Source: Gallionella sp.
Lineage (GTDB): Bacteria; Pseudomonadota; Gammaproteobacteria; Burkholderiales; Gallionellaceae
Direction: 5' to 3'
Length of the DNA stretch: 64,000 nt
Assembly: GCA_028699065.1 (NCBI GenBank)
Contig: JAQVVH010000001.1
Span: 888,326-952,325 of the forward strand
Shown: piece after piece, positions 29,961 to 43,464 of the stretch
Position numbering within the stretch: position 1 is the stretch's first letter
Layout: each line of letters begins with the position of its first letter
Notes under the pieces: generated by a model
What the model was told of the DNA's origin: nothing
What the model saw: only the letters and a program-made list of their open reading frames with translations
Database searches by the model: none
Program-made: the position numbers and the translations under genes

Positions 29961-30588
29961 AGCGATCCCGATAGGCCTGAACGGCCGCGAGGTTTTGCAA
30001 CAAACCTTCCGTTTGCAGAAAGCCGAGCAGATCGTCCAGCGTGGCAATTGCGATAACCGGAATCCCATAATTGCGCCGGACTTCCTGTACGGCGGAAAAC
30101 TCGCCCTGTCCGCGCTCCATGCGATCCAATGCAATGACGACGCCACAAGGCTCGGCGCCTGCAGCGCGAATCAGTTCGATGGATTCCCGCACCGAGGTGC
30201 CGGCGGAGATAACGTCATCGATGATTAGAACGCGACCCTGCAATTTGGCGCCAACGATGGTGCCGCCTTCGCCATGGTCTTTCGCTTCCTTGCGATTAAA
30301 ACTGTAGGGCACGTTGCGACCCTGTTCCGATAGGGCAATGGCGGTGCCAGCAGCCAGCGGAATGCCCTTGTAGGCGGGGCCGAAAATGACGTCGAACGGC
30401 AATTCCGCAGCCAGAATAGCCTGTGCATAAAACTGGCAAAGCGTGTGCAGAGCTGCGCCGTCCTGAAACAGGCCCGAGTTGAAAAAATAGGGCGACAGCC
30501 GCCCGGCCTTGGTCTGGAATTCGCCAAAGCGCAGCACGTTTTGGGCTACGGCAAAGCGGATGAAGTCCTGTCTGAAATTGTGATTCAT
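29941..30588 (-). CDS. pyrE: Orotate phosphoribosyltransferase
   Basis: Joins orotate and PRPP to give orotidine-5'-phosphate in pyrimidine synthesis. The 215-residue protein has [11 protein letters not shown], the flexible loop [13 protein letters not shown] and the PRPP motif [13 protein letters not shown]. Length is normal. It diverges from the exonuclease III gene with 70 bases between them, which contain a good promoter for pyrE. Its 3' end overlaps the following DUF4124 gene. Confidence 0.96.
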   Translation of the reverse strand: MNHNFRQDFIRFAVAQNVLRFGEFQTKAGRLSPYFFNSGLFQDGAALHTLCQFYAQAILAAELPFDVIFGPAYKGIPLAAGTAIALSEQGRNVPYSFNRKEAKDHGEGGTIVGAKLQGRVLIIDDVISAGTSVRESIELIRAAGAEPCGVVIALDRMERGQGEFSAVQEVRRNYGIPVIAIATLDDLLGFLQTEGLLQNLAAVQAYRDRYGVSAN

Positions 30589-30616
30589 GTCATTGCGGGA
30601 GAAAAATCATGCCGCG

Positions 30617-30644
30617 ATTATAATGCGCGGCCTTGTCTCGTAAA
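30617..30644 (-). promoter_or_regulatory. Candidate sigma70 promoter for pyrE
   Basis: Read on the minus strand, TTTACG (30644-30639) and a perfect TATAAT (30622-30617) are 16 bases apart, about 29 bases before the pyrE start codon. ATTATAAT is nearly symmetrical, so it might also serve the divergent gene, though no matching -35 was seen on that side. Confidence 0.5.
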
Positions 30645-30658
30645 CCGGAATTCGTGCC

Positions 30659-31426
30659 ATGCGTGTCATTACTCTCAATCTCAACGGCATTCGATCGGCT
30701 GCCAGCAAGGGCTTTTATGACTGGCTGGCCGCGCAGGATGCGGATGTCGTTTGTCTGCAAGAGCTCAAGGCGCAGGCGGCCGACATGACTGCGCAAATGC
30801 TCGCCCCGGACGGTTATCACGGCTTTCATCATTACGCCGAAAAGAAGGGTTATAGCGGCGTGGGGATTTATTGCCGGCGCAAACCGGATGCCGTTATTCA
30901 AGGTCTGGGCATTCCGGTGTTTGATGCCGAGGGGCGTTATCTGGAGGCGCAGTTCGGCAACCTCAGCGTGGTGTCGCTTTATCTGCCCTCGGGCTCCAGC
31001 GGTGAAGAACGGCAGACGGTGAAGTTTCGTTTTATGGAAGCGTTCCTGCCGCATCTCGTGGCGATGAAACGGAGTGGCCGCGAAATTCTGTTGTGCGGTG
31101 ACTGGAATATCGCCCATACCGAAAAGGATTTGAAAAACTGGAAAGGGAACAAGAAGAATTCCGGTTTTTTACCGGAGGAGCGGGCGTGGCTTACGACCTT
31201 GTTTGACGAAGTGGGTTTTGTCGATGTCTTCCGCCGGGTGCATCCGGAGCTGGAGGCTTATACTTGGTGGTCAAATCGTGGCCAGGCGTGGGCCAAGGAT
31301 GTTGGCTGGCGGATCGATTATCAGATCGCTACTCCGGCATTGGCGGATAAGGCGACATCGGCTGCGATTTATAAGGCGCAGCGGTTTTCCGACCACGCCC
31401 CGCTGGCTCTCGATTATCGCGATTAG
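30659..31426 (+). CDS. xth: Exodeoxyribonuclease III
   Basis: AP endonuclease and 3'-5' exonuclease for base excision repair. The 255-residue protein has the family motifs: LNLNGIRSA, CLQELKAQ (metal-binding Glu), SGWRN-like region LCGDWNIAH, GFVDVFR, YTWWSNRG, WRIDYQ and FSDHAPL (catalytic His). It diverges from pyrE and overlaps the rhodanese gene tail-to-tail by four bases at the stop codons. Confidence 0.95.
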   Translation: MRVITLNLNGIRSAASKGFYDWLAAQDADVVCLQELKAQAADMTAQMLAPDGYHGFHHYAEKKGYSGVGIYCRRKPDAVIQGLGIPVFDAEGRYLEAQFGNLSVVSLYLPSGSSGEERQTVKFRFMEAFLPHLVAMKRSGREILLCGDWNIAHTEKDLKNWKGNKKNSGFLPEERAWLTTLFDEVGFVDVFRRVHPELEAYTWWSNRGQAWAKDVGWRIDYQIATPALADKATSAAIYKAQRFSDHAPLALDYRD

Positions 31427-31875
31427 CTCTGTTCCCAGGGCAGGCCGGCGAAACGCCAGCCGTTAATCAGATTGCGGCGATTGGCCGGATTCTTGTCGCC
31501 CTCGAAGCCTTCCAGAATGTTGTAGCAGTCGGTATAGCCGGCTTGGGTTGCCGCGGCAGCCGATGCATGGGAGCGCTGGCCGCTGCGGCAGATGAACAGC
31601 ACGACCGATTCCTTATCCACCTGTTGCTGCAGCGCGGCAAGAAAATTTGGATTGGGCTTCATGCCGGGATAGGTTGCCCATTCAATTTCGACGGCACCCG
31701 GAATGCGGCCGACCCAGTCGATTTCCGCCCGGGCCCGGACGTCAACCAGCTTCATCGCGGGTGAGGCCTGTTGCAACGCATATGCTTCGGTGGGTGTTAG
31801 TGCACCTTCGTACGGCAGGTTGAGGTCGCGCGCGCGTTGCTGCGCTGTTTGCAAAATTTCGGTGATTTTTCCCAT
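31423..31875 (-). CDS. Rhodanese-like sulfurtransferase
   Basis: A single-domain 150-residue rhodanese. About 30 N-terminal helical residues precede the domain; LVDVRARAEIDWVGRIPGA opens it, and the active-site loop is CRSGQRS with the persulfide-forming Cys. It carries no signal peptide and is thus cytoplasmic. Single-domain rhodaneses move sulfane sulfur between carriers; the substrate here is unknown. The ATG of MGKITEILQTAQ is preferred over upstream in-frame codons that give no family match. It diverges from the CDF transporter gene. Confidence 0.88.
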   Translation of the reverse strand: MGKITEILQTAQQRARDLNLPYEGALTPTEAYALQQASPAMKLVDVRARAEIDWVGRIPGAVEIEWATYPGMKPNPNFLAALQQQVDKESVVLFICRSGQRSHASAAAATQAGYTDCYNILEGFEGDKNPANRRNLINGWRFAGLPWEQS

Positions 31876-31951
31876 TTTTTCCGGCCTGTGATTAAACTTT
31901 GAAACGTCAGGTGCTATCCTTCGCACACCTCCGAATACTATCTCAAGCGCG

Positions 31952-33139
31952 ATGAAAAATCATAGCCATTCGCACGCCCACGGCAAATCCGCCGGATTTG
32001 AACCGGCACACCCGGAACGATTCGCCGCCGCCCGTAAAAGCACCTGGGTCAGCATCTTTATCAATCTTGTGCTGACAGCGATGCAAATACTGGCGGGCTT
32101 TTTCGGCAAGTCACAGTCGTTGATGGCGGATGGCCTGCATTCCTTTTCCGATCTGCTTTCCGATGTGCTGGTGCTGTTTGCCAATCGACATGGCAACCGC
32201 CATGCCGATGCCAATCATCCTTATGGACATGCACGGATTGAAACGGCCGCATCGCTGGTGCTGGGGGCCAGCCTTGCCGCTTTGGGCGTCGGCCTGCTGA
32301 TTGCGGCCGGCATTCGGTTGCAACATCCGGAACAGGTTCAGCCCGTCCACCCGTTCACCCTGTGGATTGCGATTGCGGCCCTGATGATGAAAGAGGGCAT
32401 GTTTCGCTACATGCTGGCCGTGGCCAAGCGTGTCCGCTCGCAAATGCTCGTGGCTAATGCCTGGCATGCGCGGTCTGACGCGGCGTCTTCCCTTGTTGTC
32501 GTCATTGGTATTGTCGGCAATTTGCTGGGCTATACCTTTCTGGATCTGGTCGCGGCCGGTGTGGTGGGGGTGATGATTGCCCATATGGGCATCAAGTTTG
32601 CCAAGGATGCTCTTGCCGAGCTGGTGGATACCGGACTCGATCTCGAAGAGGTTCGGGCGATCCGCCATACGTTGAAATCGACGCCCGGCGTGTTGGGCCT
32701 GCATGAATTGCGCACCCGAAAAATGGCCGACAATGCCTTGGTTGATGCGCATATTCAGGTGGATCCGCGCGTGAGCGTGTCGGAGGGACACTACATTGCC
32801 GAGGCGGCACGTGGCGCGGTGCTGAAACACCACCATGTGCTGGATGTGATGGTGCATATTGATCCGGAAGATGACGCAAGTGCCAAACCCAATGCACATC
32901 TGCCGCCACGTGAAGTCCTTATGGCCTACTTGGGCGAATTGTTGCCGACAGAAGTGGCACACCTTAGTCCGCGCGTGGTTATGCATTACCTGAATGGGCA
33001 GGTGGATGTGGAGCTGTTTTTTGATGCGCCGATTTCTGAAGAATTAGCCGCAGCCATCGCTGCACGATGTACCCAATCCGGGTTGGAAAAATCATATTTC
33101 CGCAGTATTCAGGGGTATCAAAAGTTCGCACCAAAATAG
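31952..33139 (+). CDS. Cation diffusion facilitator (CDF) metal exporter
   Basis: A 395-residue inner-membrane divalent metal/proton antiporter. The N-terminus is His-rich (NHSHSHAHGK). Six transmembrane helices lie at about residues 30-220, with metal-site motifs DGLHSFSD (TM2) and HARSD (TM5). The cytoplasmic ferredoxin-like domain follows (residues 225-305), then an extra C-terminal domain of about 80 residues. This longer form is common in betaproteobacteria. Likely substrates are Zn2+, Fe2+, Co2+ or Mn2+; the sequence does not decide. Its stop codon overlaps the first NtrC-like box of the glnA promoter. Confidence 0.9.
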   Translation: MKNHSHSHAHGKSAGFEPAHPERFAAARKSTWVSIFINLVLTAMQILAGFFGKSQSLMADGLHSFSDLLSDVLVLFANRHGNRHADANHPYGHARIETAASLVLGASLAALGVGLLIAAGIRLQHPEQVQPVHPFTLWIAIAALMMKEGMFRYMLAVAKRVRSQMLVANAWHARSDAASSLVVVIGIVGNLLGYTFLDLVAAGVVGVMIAHMGIKFAKDALAELVDTGLDLEEVRAIRHTLKSTPGVLGLHELRTRKMADNALVDAHIQVDPRVSVSEGHYIAEAARGAVLKHHHVLDVMVHIDPEDDASAKPNAHLPPREVLMAYLGELLPTEVAHLSPRVVMHYLNGQVDVELFFDAPISEELAAAIAARCTQSGLEKSYFRSIQGYQKFAPK

Positions 33140-33174
33140 TGCGAAAAGAGCTGTCGGTGCACGATTTTGGGGCT
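33127..33174. promoter_or_regulatory. Paired NtrC-like boxes upstream of glnA
   Basis: Box 1, CGCACC-AAAAT-AGTGCG (33127-33143), matches the NtrC pattern GCACY-N5-RGTGC on both halves. Box 2, TGCACG-ATTTT-GGGGCT (33158-33174), matches one half fully and the other partly. Their centres are 31 bp apart (three helical turns), at about -131 and -100 from the start predicted for the sigma54 promoter, close to the arrangement known for enterobacterial glnA. Confidence 0.7.
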
Positions 33175-33238
33175 GAGTGCCGGGTACCCCTTTGTCCTGC
33201 AAATATGGCACAATGCGCGCTGTTTGGCTTCTTCGTGG

Positions 33239-33255
33239 CTGGCATGCTTCCTGCT
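33239..33255 (+). promoter_or_regulatory. Sigma54 (-24/-12) promoter of glnA
   Basis: CTGGCATG-CTTC-CTGCT matches the consensus YTGGCACG-N4-TTGCW at all but two positions, with the invariant GG and GC ten bases apart. The predicted start is near 33266, giving a leader of about 62 bases. Confidence 0.75.
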
Positions 33256-33327
33256 TTAGAAGAGACCGGATGTATTGCGCATCAAAAGTAATACAAGTTT
33301 TGTTTATTCATTCTGGGAGATTGAACC

Positions 33328-34743
33328 ATGGCCAAGACTGCCGCAGATGTACTGAAGCTGATTAATGAAGAAGGTATCAAGTTTGTTGATTTGCGTTTTA
33401 CCGATACGCGCGGCAAGGAACAGCATGTGGGTGTCCCAGTCTCGCATTTTGACGAAGACAAGTTTGAGTCGGGCCATGCGTTTGATGGTTCGTCGATCGC
33501 CGGTTGGAAGGGTATTCAGGCTTCCGACATGTTGCTGATGCCGGATCCCGACTCTGTCTATGTCGATCCTTTCTTTGACGAGCCAACCATTGTCTTGACT
33601 TGCGACGTGATCGAGCCGACGGATGGCAAGGGTTACGACCGCGATCCGCGTTCCATCGCCAAGCGTGCAGAAGCCTATCTCAAATCCACCGGCATTGGTG
33701 ACGCCGCTTACTTCGGTCCTGAGCCGGAATTTTTCGTGTTTGACTCTGTTGAGTGGCGCGTAGATATGTCCGGATGCTACCTGAAGATCAATTCCGAAGA
33801 GGCCGCGTGGGCAACCGGTGAGAAGATCGAAGGCGGCAATACCGGCCACCGTCCCATGGTGAAAGGCGGCTATTTCCCCGTACCCCCGGTCGACAGCCTG
33901 AACGACATTCGCGCCGCGATGTGTCTGGCGCTGGAAGAGATTGGCGTCCCGGTTGAAGTGCATCACCACGAAGTGGCCACGGCCGGCCAGTGCGAGCTGG
34001 GTACCAAGTTCAGTACGCTGGTGAAGCGTGCCGACTGGACGCAGATCCAGAAGTATGTGATTCACAACGTTGCGCACCAGTACGGCAAGACTGCAACCTT
34101 CATGCCCAAGCCCATCGTTGGCGACAACGGTTCGGGCATGCACGTGCACCAGTCCATCTGGAAGGATGGCAAAAACATGTTTGCGGGCAACGGTTATGCC
34201 GGTTTGTCGGAAACGGCGCTGTACTACATCGGCGGTATCATCAAGCACGCCAAGTCGTTGAACGCGATCTGCAACCCCAGCACCAACTCTTACAAGCGTC
34301 TGGTACCGCATTACGAAGCTCCGGTGAAAATGGCCTATTCTGCCAAGAACCGCTCTGCTTCCATCCGGATTCCGCACGTTGCCAGCGACAAGGCGCGCCG
34401 CGTCGAAACCCGTTTCCCGGATCCGACAGCCAATCCGTATCTGTGCTTCGCGGCCTTGATGATGGCGGGTTTGGACGGCATCCAGAACAAGATTCACCCT
34501 GGCGATCCCGCCGACAAGAACTTGTACGATCTGCCGCCGGAAGAGGATGCAAAGATCCCAACCGTGTGTGCAGCGTTGGACGAGGCGCTGGACGCGTTGG
34601 CGAAGGATCACGAGTATCTGACTCGCGGTGGCGTGTTCTCCAAGGACTTCATCGATGCCTTTATCGCGTTGAAGATGGACGAAGTTAACAAGATCCGTAT
34701 GACGACCCATCCGGTCGAATTCGACATGTACTACAGCGTATAA
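33328..34743 (+). CDS. glnA: Glutamine synthetase, type I
   Basis: Makes glutamine from glutamate, ammonium and ATP; a cytoplasmic dodecamer. The 471-residue protein has FDGSSIAGW, the Mg2+/ATP motifs [10 protein letters not shown] and [22 protein letters not shown], and the adenylylation site Tyr400 in NLYDLPPEE, so it is of the GS-I beta type controlled by GlnE. The upstream region holds a sigma54 promoter and NtrC boxes, and glnL-glnG lie just downstream, so nitrogen limitation should raise its transcription. A strong terminator follows. Confidence 0.97.
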   Translation: MAKTAADVLKLINEEGIKFVDLRFTDTRGKEQHVGVPVSHFDEDKFESGHAFDGSSIAGWKGIQASDMLLMPDPDSVYVDPFFDEPTIVLTCDVIEPTDGKGYDRDPRSIAKRAEAYLKSTGIGDAAYFGPEPEFFVFDSVEWRVDMSGCYLKINSEEAAWATGEKIEGGNTGHRPMVKGGYFPVPPVDSLNDIRAAMCLALEEIGVPVEVHHHEVATAGQCELGTKFSTLVKRADWTQIQKYVIHNVAHQYGKTATFMPKPIVGDNGSGMHVHQSIWKDGKNMFAGNGYAGLSETALYYIGGIIKHAKSLNAICNPSTNSYKRLVPHYEAPVKMAYSAKNRSASIRIPHVASDKARRVETRFPDPTANPYLCFAALMMAGLDGIQNKIHPGDPADKNLYDLPPEEDAKIPTVCAALDEALDALAKDHEYLTRGGVFSKDFIDAFIALKMDEVNKIRMTTHPVEFDMYYSV

Positions 34744-34763
34744 AGCAACTTTGTGGTACGCAG

Positions 34764-34790
34764 AACGGGGCCTTCGGGCCCCGTTTGTTT
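34764..34790 (+). terminator. Intrinsic terminator after glnA
   Basis: AACGGGGCC (34764-34772) pairs with GGCCCCGTT (34777-34785) around a TTCG tetraloop and is followed by TGTTTT, 21 bases after the glnA stop. Confidence 0.85.
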
Positions 34791-34809
34791 TGCCTGAACT
34801 TGTCCGTGT

Positions 34810-34838
34810 TTGTCGCAGTCAGAAGCATGTCCTATACT
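34810..34838 (+). promoter_or_regulatory. Candidate sigma70 promoter for the DUF4124-glnL-glnG operon
   Basis: TTGTCG (34810-34815) and TATACT (34833-34838) are separated by exactly 17 bases, 28 bases before the start codon of the DUF4124 gene. With the glnA terminator just upstream, NtrBC would have constitutive expression of their own. Confidence 0.6.
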
Positions 34839-34866
34839 CAAACCGTTTTCGCATTCCTAGGCTGAC

Positions 34867-35352
34867 ATGAAAATTCGTAACGGGTTGCCGTTGTTATTGT
34901 TTTTTGCGCTGCCGGTGCAGGCCGACATCTACAAATCCGTGGATGCGGACGGTCATGTGACCTATTCCAGCACGCCGGCCAAGGGCAGCAAGCGCCTCGA
35001 TCTGGGACCTGCGTCAACTTCCCGTGCAGCAGAATCCCCGCCGCGGCGGTCAACATCGGAGTCCGGAGCGGAAAACTTCCCCCGCGTTGACCGCGCGACC
35101 CAGCAAAACCGCGACGATGTTCGCCGCAGAATTCTCGAGGAAGAGCTGGCAACCGAACAGAAGCTTTTGGTCCAGTCCAAACAATATCTCAAAGATGGGA
35201 AAGACAATCCCGAGGTCTTCCGCGGCAAGGACGGCAAAACTTATCGCAACGTGGCCAAATACGAAGAAAAAGTCCGCAATTTGACTGACGAGGTTGAGTT
35301 GCATCAGCGCAATATCGAAGCCCTGCAAACCGAGCTGTCCCGTCTTAAATGA
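34867..35352 (+). CDS. DUF4124 exported protein, coupled to glnL
   Basis: A 161-residue protein with a signal peptide (residues 1-18, ending LPVQA), a DUF4124 domain (DIYKSVDADGHVTYSSTPAKGSKRLDLG), a short polar linker and a helical C-terminal part (about 75-160). It is a second member of the family seen at 29334-29960. Its stop overlaps the glnL start by four bases (ATGA). A location outside the membrane does not fit a direct contact with cytoplasmic NtrB, so the link may only be for expression. Function unknown. Confidence 0.82.
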   Translation: MKIRNGLPLLLFFALPVQADIYKSVDADGHVTYSSTPAKGSKRLDLGPASTSRAAESPPRRSTSESGAENFPRVDRATQQNRDDVRRRILEEELATEQKLLVQSKQYLKDGKDNPEVFRGKDGKTYRNVAKYEEKVRNLTDEVELHQRNIEALQTELSRLK

Positions 35353-36434
35353 GTGGCGTGGAAGCTGGCATGTTTTCTGCTTTAGAAAAGGGTATGCCTG
35401 AATTTCCCATGCTTACTTTGGAGTACCTTGCCACCGCCGTTATTCTGCTGGACGACGAGTCGCGGGTTGTTTATATCAATCCATCGGCCGAGCACCTGTT
35501 TGATATCAGCGGCAAAAATTTGCTGGGCCACCCGATACAGCAGGTGTTTACCGAAACCGGGCAGTTGGCGGCGGCCATGCAGCTGGCCCTGTACAACAGC
35601 GCCAGCCATATCGAGCACGACCTGATTCTTGGCACCCAAAACCAGAATCGTTTGCATTTGCGCTGCGCCATTACGCCGATACAGCTTGCCAAGCCGCATT
35701 TGCTGCTGGAGTTTCTGGCGATCGACCGACCGCTGAAGCTGGCGCGCGAAGAACAAATGCTGGATCAAACACAGGCTAATCGCCTGTTGCTGCGCAATTT
35801 GGCCCACGAAATCAAAAACCCGCTCGGCGGCATACGCGGCGCCGCGCAGTTGCTGGAGCAGGAGCTGGAGAAGCCCGCGCTGCGCGAATACACCCAAGTC
35901 ATCGTGCAGGAGGCCGACCGCCTGCGCTCGCTGATGGAGAAATTACTGACGCCGCAGAATGCTTCGCATTACAGCGCGCTGAACATTCATGAAGTGCTGG
36001 AACGGGTGCGGAGCGTCGTGCTGGCGGAAATCCCGGAAGGCTTGCGATTCCGCCGCGATTACGACATCAGCCTGCCCCCGCTGATTGGAGACAAGGAACA
36101 GCTGATTCAAGTCATACTCAACATTGTGCGCAATGCCGCACAGGCGATGCACGGACAGGGCAGCATCACGTTGCGCACGCGCATCGCCCGTCAGGTGACG
36201 CTGATCAAGCGGCGCCACCGGCTGGCGGTGGCGGTGCAGATTATTGATAACGGTCCGGGAATTCCCCCGGCTCTGCACGACAAGATTTTTTACCCGCTGG
36301 TTTCGGGGCGTGCCGACGGGCATGGCCTTGGCTTGACGCTGGCGCAGGATTTTGTGAGCCAGCACAATGGCACCATCGAATTTGAAAGCGAACCCGGGCG
36401 CACCTGTTTTACCGTGATGTTGCCCCTGCCCTAG
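35349..36434 (+). CDS. glnL: Nitrogen regulation sensor kinase NtrB
   Basis: A 361-residue cytoplasmic histidine kinase/phosphatase controlling NtrC in answer to PII proteins. It has a PAS domain (about residues 20-130, with the VYINPSAEHLFDISGKNLLGHP motif), the phospho-acceptor motif [20 protein letters not shown], and an ATPase domain with NIVRNAAQAM, IIDNGPGIPP and GHGLGLTLAQ. No membrane segment. The ATG overlapping the DUF4124 stop is used; a Met seven codons later is an alternative. glnG follows by nine bases. Confidence 0.95.
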   Translation: MSGVEAGMFSALEKGMPEFPMLTLEYLATAVILLDDESRVVYINPSAEHLFDISGKNLLGHPIQQVFTETGQLAAAMQLALYNSASHIEHDLILGTQNQNRLHLRCAITPIQLAKPHLLLEFLAIDRPLKLAREEQMLDQTQANRLLLRNLAHEIKNPLGGIRGAAQLLEQELEKPALREYTQVIVQEADRLRSLMEKLLTPQNASHYSALNIHEVLERVRSVVLAEIPEGLRFRRDYDISLPPLIGDKEQLIQVILNIVRNAAQAMHGQGSITLRTRIARQVTLIKRRHRLAVAVQIIDNGPGIPPALHDKIFYPLVSGRADGHGLGLTLAQDFVSQHNGTIEFESEPGRTCFTVMLPLP

Positions 36435-36443
36435 AGGACGAAA

Positions 36444-37841
36444 ATGAAACCTGTCTGGATCATTGATGATGACCGTTCCATCCGCTGGGTGCTGGAAAAG
36501 TCACTCGCGCGCGAGGATATCGACTTTGTGAGTTTTTCGACGGCGGATGCCGCCCTGCAGGCGCTGGAAACGGATATGCCACAAGTAGTGATCAGCGATA
36601 TCCGCATGCCGGGCAATTCCGGGCTGGATTTTTTGCAGCGGCTGCACGACCGCTATCCGCAAATCCCGGTCATCATCATGACCGCCTATTCCGATCTGGA
36701 GAGTGCGGTCTCCGCATTTCAAAGCGGGGCGTTCGAATATCTGCCCAAACCCTTCGACATTAACCATGCGGTTGAGCTGATCCGGCGCGCGCTGGAACAG
36801 AGTCAGCGCCAATCTCCGGGACCGGAGGATGTCTCTATTGCCACAGAAATCCTGGGCCAGGCGCCGGCGATGCAGGAGGTCTTTCGCGCGATTGGCCGCC
36901 TGTCCCAGTCGCATGCCACCGTGTTGATCAACGGCGAATCCGGCACCGGTAAGGAGCTGGTCGCCCGTGCTCTGCATCGGCACAGTTCACGCGCCGACAA
37001 ACCTTTCATCGCGATTAACACGGCGGCCATTCCCAAGGATTTGCTGGAGTCGGAATTGTTCGGTCATGAGCGCGGCGCGTTCACCGGTGCCGCAGCCACG
37101 CGGCGCGGACGTTTTGAGCAGGCCGAGGGCGGCACACTGTTTCTGGATGAAATCGGCGACATGCCGCCGGATTTGCAAACGCGTTTGTTGCGCGTGCTGT
37201 CGGATGGTAATTATTACCGCGTGGGCGGGCACCAGCCGATCAAGGCCAATGTTCGCATTATCACCGCGACGCACCAAAATCTTGATGAGCGTGTGAAACA
37301 GGGTTTGTTTCGCGAAGATTTGTTTCACCGGCTGAATGTGATCCGCCTGCGCTTGCCGCCGTTGCGTGAGCGGCGCGAGGACATTCCGCTGCTGGCGAAA
37401 TATTTTCTGCAAAAGAGCGCTCGCGAGCTGGATGTCGAGCAGAAACAGCTTAGCGAGGACGCGCTGAAATTCCTCTCCGCGCAGACGTTTCCGGGGAATG
37501 TCCGGCAGCTGGAAAACTTGTGTCACTGGATTACGGTGATGACGCCGTCGCGGATTGTCGCCGTCGCCGATCTGCCACCGGAGTTGCGTGGTGAAGAAGC
37601 CGCAGCGATACCGGAGGGCAACTGGCGTTCAGCGCTCGCGCAACAGGCTGCGCTGGCCTTGCAACGCGGCGATGCCGACATCATGCAAAGTCTGACTGCA
37701 GAATTTGAACGCACGCTGATTACCCAAGCCTTGCAGCACACGGGAGGGCGCCGGATCGAGGCCGCGACTCAGCTCGGCATTGGCCGCAATACGCTGACCC
37801 GGAAAATTCAGGAGCTGGGGTTGGATACGCCGGAAAGTTAG
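36444..37841 (+). CDS. glnG: Nitrogen regulator NtrC, sigma54 activator
   Basis: A 465-residue response regulator: receiver domain (phospho-acceptor Asp in ISDIRMPG), AAA+ domain with Walker A GESGTGKE, the sigma54-contacting GAFTGA loop, Walker [11 protein letters not shown], and a Fis-type HTH at the C-terminus ([19 protein letters not shown]). It should act at the NtrC-like boxes before glnA and before the porin-glnK-amtB operon in this same window. Its stop overlaps the mpl stop tail-to-tail. Confidence 0.96.
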   Translation: MKPVWIIDDDRSIRWVLEKSLAREDIDFVSFSTADAALQALETDMPQVVISDIRMPGNSGLDFLQRLHDRYPQIPVIIMTAYSDLESAVSAFQSGAFEYLPKPFDINHAVELIRRALEQSQRQSPGPEDVSIATEILGQAPAMQEVFRAIGRLSQSHATVLINGESGTGKELVARALHRHSSRADKPFIAINTAAIPKDLLESELFGHERGAFTGAAATRRGRFEQAEGGTLFLDEIGDMPPDLQTRLLRVLSDGNYYRVGGHQPIKANVRIITATHQNLDERVKQGLFREDLFHRLNVIRLRLPPLRERREDIPLLAKYFLQKSARELDVEQKQLSEDALKFLSAQTFPGNVRQLENLCHWITVMTPSRIVAVADLPPELRGEEAAAIPEGNWRSALAQQAALALQRGDADIMQSLTAEFERTLITQALQHTGGRRIEAATQLGIGRNTLTRKIQELGLDTPES

Positions 37842-39178
37842 GCGGGTGCGAGCGCCTGCAGCAGACGGGCGTGGATGCCGCCAAAGCCGCCGTTGCTCAT
37901 GACCAGAATCTGGTCGCTGGGCTGTGCGGCCGCGATGATGGCGCTCACCAGCTTGTCGATATCTTCTTCTACCCGCGCCTTGTCGCCCAGCGGCAGCAGT
38001 GCTTCGCGGGCATCCCAGCCCAGATTGCCGGCGTAGCAGAACACCTGATCTGCGAGCGCCAAACTTCCGGGCAGAGCCGCCTTCATCACGCCGAGCTTCA
38101 TGGTATTGGAGCGGGGCTCCAGCACGGCCAGAATTCGCGCCGTGCCCACTTTGTTGCGTAATCCGGCCAGCGTGGTTTCAATCGCGGTCGGGTGATGGGC
38201 GAAATCGTCGTAAACCGTGATGCCATTCACAATCCCGCGAACCTCCATGCGGCGCTTCACGTTTTTGAAACGCGACAGTGCGGCGAGACCTTGCGTAACC
38301 GGCACGCCGGCATGGCGTGCGGCGGCCAGCGCGGCCAGTGCGTTCATGCGGTTGTGTTCGCCGATCAGATCCCAGCAGAGCTGACCTTGCGGAGTACCGT
38401 TCAGCGATACCTCGTTGTCGGCATCGATATGCCAGCCAGCAGCCTCACCGAATGTTTCCACCGGGGTCCAACAGCCGCGCGCCACAACACGAGTGAGCGC
38501 TTGCTCGCGTGAATTGCTTACAACCAAGCCATTGCTCGGCACGGTGCGTACCAGATGATGAAATTGTGTCTCGATGGCCGCGAGGTCGGAAAAGATGTCG
38601 GCATGATCAAATTCAAGGTTGTTCAGAATCGCCGTGCGTGGCCGGTAATGCACAAATTTGGAACGTTTGTCGAAAAATGCCGTGTCGTATTCATCCGCCT
38701 CGATCACAAAAAACGGCGACTCGGTGATGCGTGCGGAGATTCCGAAATTCTGTGGCACGCCGCCGATCAGAAAGCCGGGATTCAATCCGGCATCTTCAAG
38801 AATCCAGGCCAGCATCGACGAGGTCGTGGTTTTGCCATGCGTTCCGGCAACGGCCAAAACCCATTTGTCGCGTAACAGGGTTTCCGCCAGCCACTGCGGT
38901 CCGGAGATGTAGGGCAGCCCGCGATTCAGAATTTCTTCCATGAGCGGATTGCCGCGCGATACGACATTGCCGATCACAAACATATCCGGCTTGAGCGCAA
39001 GCTGCTCGGTATCCCAACCTTCGATGAGCTCGATACCCTGTGCTTCGAGCTGCGTGCTCATGGGCGGATAGACGTTCGCATCGCAGCCGGTCACGCGGTA
39101 GCCGGAGTGCTTGGCAATGGCCGCGATGCCGCCCATGAAGGTGCCGCAAATGCCGAGAATGTGGATATGTTTGCTCAT
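37838..39178 (-). CDS. mpl: UDP-N-acetylmuramate:L-Ala-gamma-D-Glu-meso-DAP ligase
   Basis: Recycles peptidoglycan by joining the recovered tripeptide to UDP-MurNAc. The 446-residue Mur-ligase family protein begins HIHILGICGTFMGGIA, has the ATP-binding AGTHGKTTTSSMLAW, EADEYDTAFFDKRSKF, and the Mpl-type YDDFAHHPTAIETTL. It is shorter at the domain boundaries than MurC and carries the Mpl signature. The ATG is nine codons inside a longer open frame and begins the conserved MSKHIHILG. It is third after metH and an FKBP gene on the same strand. Confidence 0.95.
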   Translation of the reverse strand: MSKHIHILGICGTFMGGIAAIAKHSGYRVTGCDANVYPPMSTQLEAQGIELIEGWDTEQLALKPDMFVIGNVVSRGNPLMEEILNRGLPYISGPQWLAETLLRDKWVLAVAGTHGKTTTSSMLAWILEDAGLNPGFLIGGVPQNFGISARITESPFFVIEADEYDTAFFDKRSKFVHYRPRTAILNNLEFDHADIFSDLAAIETQFHHLVRTVPSNGLVVSNSREQALTRVVARGCWTPVETFGEAAGWHIDADNEVSLNGTPQGQLCWDLIGEHNRMNALAALAAARHAGVPVTQGLAALSRFKNVKRRMEVRGIVNGITVYDDFAHHPTAIETTLAGLRNKVGTARILAVLEPRSNTMKLGVMKAALPGSLALADQVFCYAGNLGWDAREALLPLGDKARVEEDIDKLVSAIIAAAQPSDQILVMSNGGFGGIHARLLQALAPA

Positions 39179-39211
39179 GTGCCTGGCCGAAAAATTCAGG
39201 CCCAAAAAGAA

Positions 39212-39661
39212 TTAATCGATGCCCAGCAATTCAACATCAAATACCAGCGTGGCGTTCGGTGGAATCACGCCGCCCGCGCCGCGTGCGCCATAGCCCATGT
39301 GCGGCGGAATCACCAGCGTGCGCTGGCCGCCGATTTTCATACCGGCAACGCCGAGATCCCAGCCCTTGATGACATGGCCGGCGCCGAGTGGAAATTCAAA
39401 TGGCATGCCGCGATCGCGCGAGCTGTCAAACTTGGCGCCTTTGCTGTCGGTGACGGTCGGGTCATACAGCCAGCCGGTGTAATGTACGGTCACGCTGCTG
39501 CCGGGAATTGCTTCGGCGCCTTCGCCGGGTTTTGTGTCGGTTTTGATAAGTTCGGTCACGTTACTTGCCTCCATGGGGGGTAGTTCCTGCCTAGAGCAGG
39601 CGGTTGAAAATGCGCCGAACAAAAGTACGGCGCCGAGTGCTGCAACAACTTTGTAATTCAT
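39212..39661 (-). CDS. FKBP-type peptidyl-prolyl isomerase, lipoprotein
   Basis: A 149-residue protein with a lipoprotein signal ([10 protein letters not shown], Cys22) and one FKBP domain (about residues 38-149), with [42 protein letters not shown] and [22 protein letters not shown], the substrate-pocket residues being kept. It probably helps fold proteins in the periplasm, anchored to a membrane. It lies 12 bases after metH and 33 before mpl, so it probably shares their transcript. Confidence 0.92.
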   Translation of the reverse strand: MNYKVVAALGAVLLFGAFSTACSRQELPPMEASNVTELIKTDTKPGEGAEAIPGSSVTVHYTGWLYDPTVTDSKGAKFDSSRDRGMPFEFPLGAGHVIKGWDLGVAGMKIGGQRTLVIPPHMGYGARGAGGVIPPNATLVFDVELLGID

Positions 39662-39673
39662 GTTCGAAGCGTC

Positions 39674-43360
<3,687 letters not shown>

Positions 43361-43434
43361 AAGGTATCGCCTTGAAAACAGGCGCGGATTTTATCACGCC
43401 ACGCAGCCGATTCGACGCTGGCTGCAATTACGAT

Positions 43435-43464
43435 TTGACTGCAGTACACTGCGTCCGCGATACC
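43435..43464 (+). promoter_or_regulatory. Possible sigma70 promoter for trpB2
   Basis: TTGACT (43435-43440) and GATACC (43459-43464) lie 18 bases apart in the metH-trpB2 gap, with GGGAGGAG before the trpB2 start. The -10 match is weak. Confidence 0.35.

Noticed and set aside
33207-33220. Another GG-N10-GC (TGGCAC..GCGC) before glnA
   Set aside because: The -24 half is good but the -12 half lacks TTGC; the element at 33239-33255 fits better and gives the expected NtrC spacing.
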